DNA from: Pseudomonadota bacterium
Lineage (GTDB): Bacteria > Pseudomonadota > Gammaproteobacteria > Steroidobacterales > JBCBZW01
Assembly (NCBI GenBank): GCA_039193195.1
Contig: JBCCWS010000002.1
Span: 372,001-436,000, forward strand
Length of the DNA stretch: 64,000 nt
Reading direction: 5' to 3'
The stretch's first letter is position 1. Every line of letters starts with the position of its first letter. Position numbers and translations under genes: made by a program. A model generated the notes under the pieces. That model worked only from the letters and a program-made list of their open reading frames with translations. It had not been told where the DNA came from and ran no database searches. Below are positions 63,382-64,000 of the stretch, one piece after another.

Positions 63382-63945
63382 TCAATCCAGCGCAACGGCC
63401 GCCTCGCGCTCGATGAAGCCATCGATACCGTTCGGTACTAGCTCAGTCAGCTCAATGGCGGCATCGGTCACCGCGTTTACCCGGCCGTCGTACTCGCCCA
63501 TGTACTGCCCTGGCAGCACCTGGTGGACCAACCCGTCCGCATCGCGCACGAGCCCGTAGTAACTCCCTTCGATCTCCAGCGTGCCAACCATGCGCAGGGA
63601 GTCGAGGGAGAAGCTCTCGAGATACTCCTTGCGTCGATTTGGATCGGGCCGCGGCCCATCGCTAGCCGCGGGGGCGCGCTGCGCCAACTCCGTGTCCGGC
63701 TTGAAGGGCGAGCGGAGCTTCGTGGCTGAATACTCGAAACTTTCGTAACTCTTGATCTCGGGCAGCGGTTCGATGCGCCCACCCGGACGCCCCTTGATCG
63801 ACTGCGTGTAACGCTGCAGATCGGACATATCCCGGTTCACGCAGCCACCGAGGAGTAAAATGGCGCCCAGGGGCGCCAGCGTGATGAGTGTTCGCCACAC
63901 GGGACTTGATCGTCGTAACGGGTCGATAGCGTTGGGTTTACTCAC
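63382..63945 (-). CDS. pilP: Type IV pilus lipoprotein PilP
   Basis: PilP is the inner-membrane lipoprotein linking the PilMNO platform to PilQ. The 187-residue protein begins at GTG 63945, overlapping the pilO stop (GTGA). It has a lipobox in LAPLGAILLLGGCVNRDMSDL. The C-terminal beta domain reads YLESFSLDSLRMVGTLEIEGSYYGLVRDADGLVHQVLPGQYMGEYDGRV, typical of PilP. Confidence 0.95.
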   Translation of the reverse strand: MSKPNAIDPLRRSSPVWRTLITLAPLGAILLLGGCVNRDMSDLQRYTQSIKGRPGGRIEPLPEIKSYESFEYSATKLRSPFKPDTELAQRAPAASDGPRPDPNRRKEYLESFSLDSLRMVGTLEIEGSYYGLVRDADGLVHQVLPGQYMGEYDGRVNAVTDAAIELTELVPNGIDGFIEREAAVALD

Positions 63946-64000
63946 TGGCCCGTACTCTCATCTTCGTCGTCCAGATAGCGATAGGTCTTGGCGGTGATGT
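63942..64000 (-). CDS. pilO: Type IV pilus protein PilO, C-terminal end only
   Basis: The last 19 codons before the TGA read ITAKTYRYLDDEDESTGQ, a typical PilO C-terminus (TAKTYRYLDE). The rest lies beyond the window. The stop overlaps the pilP start, as expected in the pilMNOPQ operon. Confidence 0.85.
   Translation of the reverse strand, partial: ITAKTYRYLDDEDESTGQ

Overview
The window is about 64 kb of dense, high-G+C bacterial chromosome. It looks gammaproteobacterial. It carries ftsY-ftsE-ftsX-rpoH, pilO-pilP-pilQ followed by aroK-aroB, tesA divergent from a ybbA/ybbP-like ABC pair, and the class GN sortase system with its own target and two-component regulators, which is typical of marine Proteobacteria. 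I saw no rRNA, tRNA, CRISPR array, prophage or insertion sequence. All calls come from reading the sequence; no database search was run.

Layout. 1-2.9 kb: a truncated secreted RTX-like protein and an unusual single ORF joining a 5'-3' exonuclease to a fructosamine kinase. 3-17.4 kb: a periplasmic-propeller GGDEF/EAL protein, a secreted esterase, the alkylation-repair genes ogt and alkA-like, a VOC protein, hemH, a sodium:alanine symporter, a MATE pump, a DUF429 protein and a secreted thrombospondin-3/dockerin-like protein. 17.4-20.3 kb: histidine kinase and response regulator of the dedicated sortase system. 20.4-24.3 kb: gamma-glutamyltransferase, a lower-G+C patch with an orphan ORF, a decayed PEP-mutase-family gene and ada. 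24.3-32 kb: a TPR lipoprotein coupled to a CRTAC1 lipoprotein, then the ybbP/ybbA/tesA block. 32-36.2 kb: sortase target, sortase and an MFS transporter. 36.2-41.5 kb: a patatin/outer-membrane protein, a pentanucleotide repeat, a dead lysE gene and a fused 2-oxoacid dehydrogenase E1. 41.6-53.3 kb: gcdH, rpoH with an exact CIRCE operator, ftsX-ftsE-ftsY, rsmD-coaD-ferredoxin, a Rieske oxygenase facing its TetR regulator across two matching palindromes, and pyrF-hemE-DUF445. 53.5-64 kb: a small CxxC protein and a ZnuD-like TonB receptor, dgt, aroB, aroK, an Ig-like lipoprotein, pilQ, pilP and the end of pilO.

How genes work together. Many neighbours share 4-base start/stop overlaps (ATGA, GTGA, TTGA), so they are probably translationally coupled: CRTAC1/TPR, ybbA/ybbP, pyrF/hemE, aroB/dgt, pilO/pilP and ada/PEP mutase. 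Three direct or base-excision alkylation-repair genes lie within 16 kb. The sortase machinery is present but split by about 12 kb of unrelated genes. The most unusual items are the exonuclease-fructosamine kinase fusion, the sortase target with no clear LPXTG signal, CIRCE control of rpoH, and two gene remnants with precisely locatable lesions.
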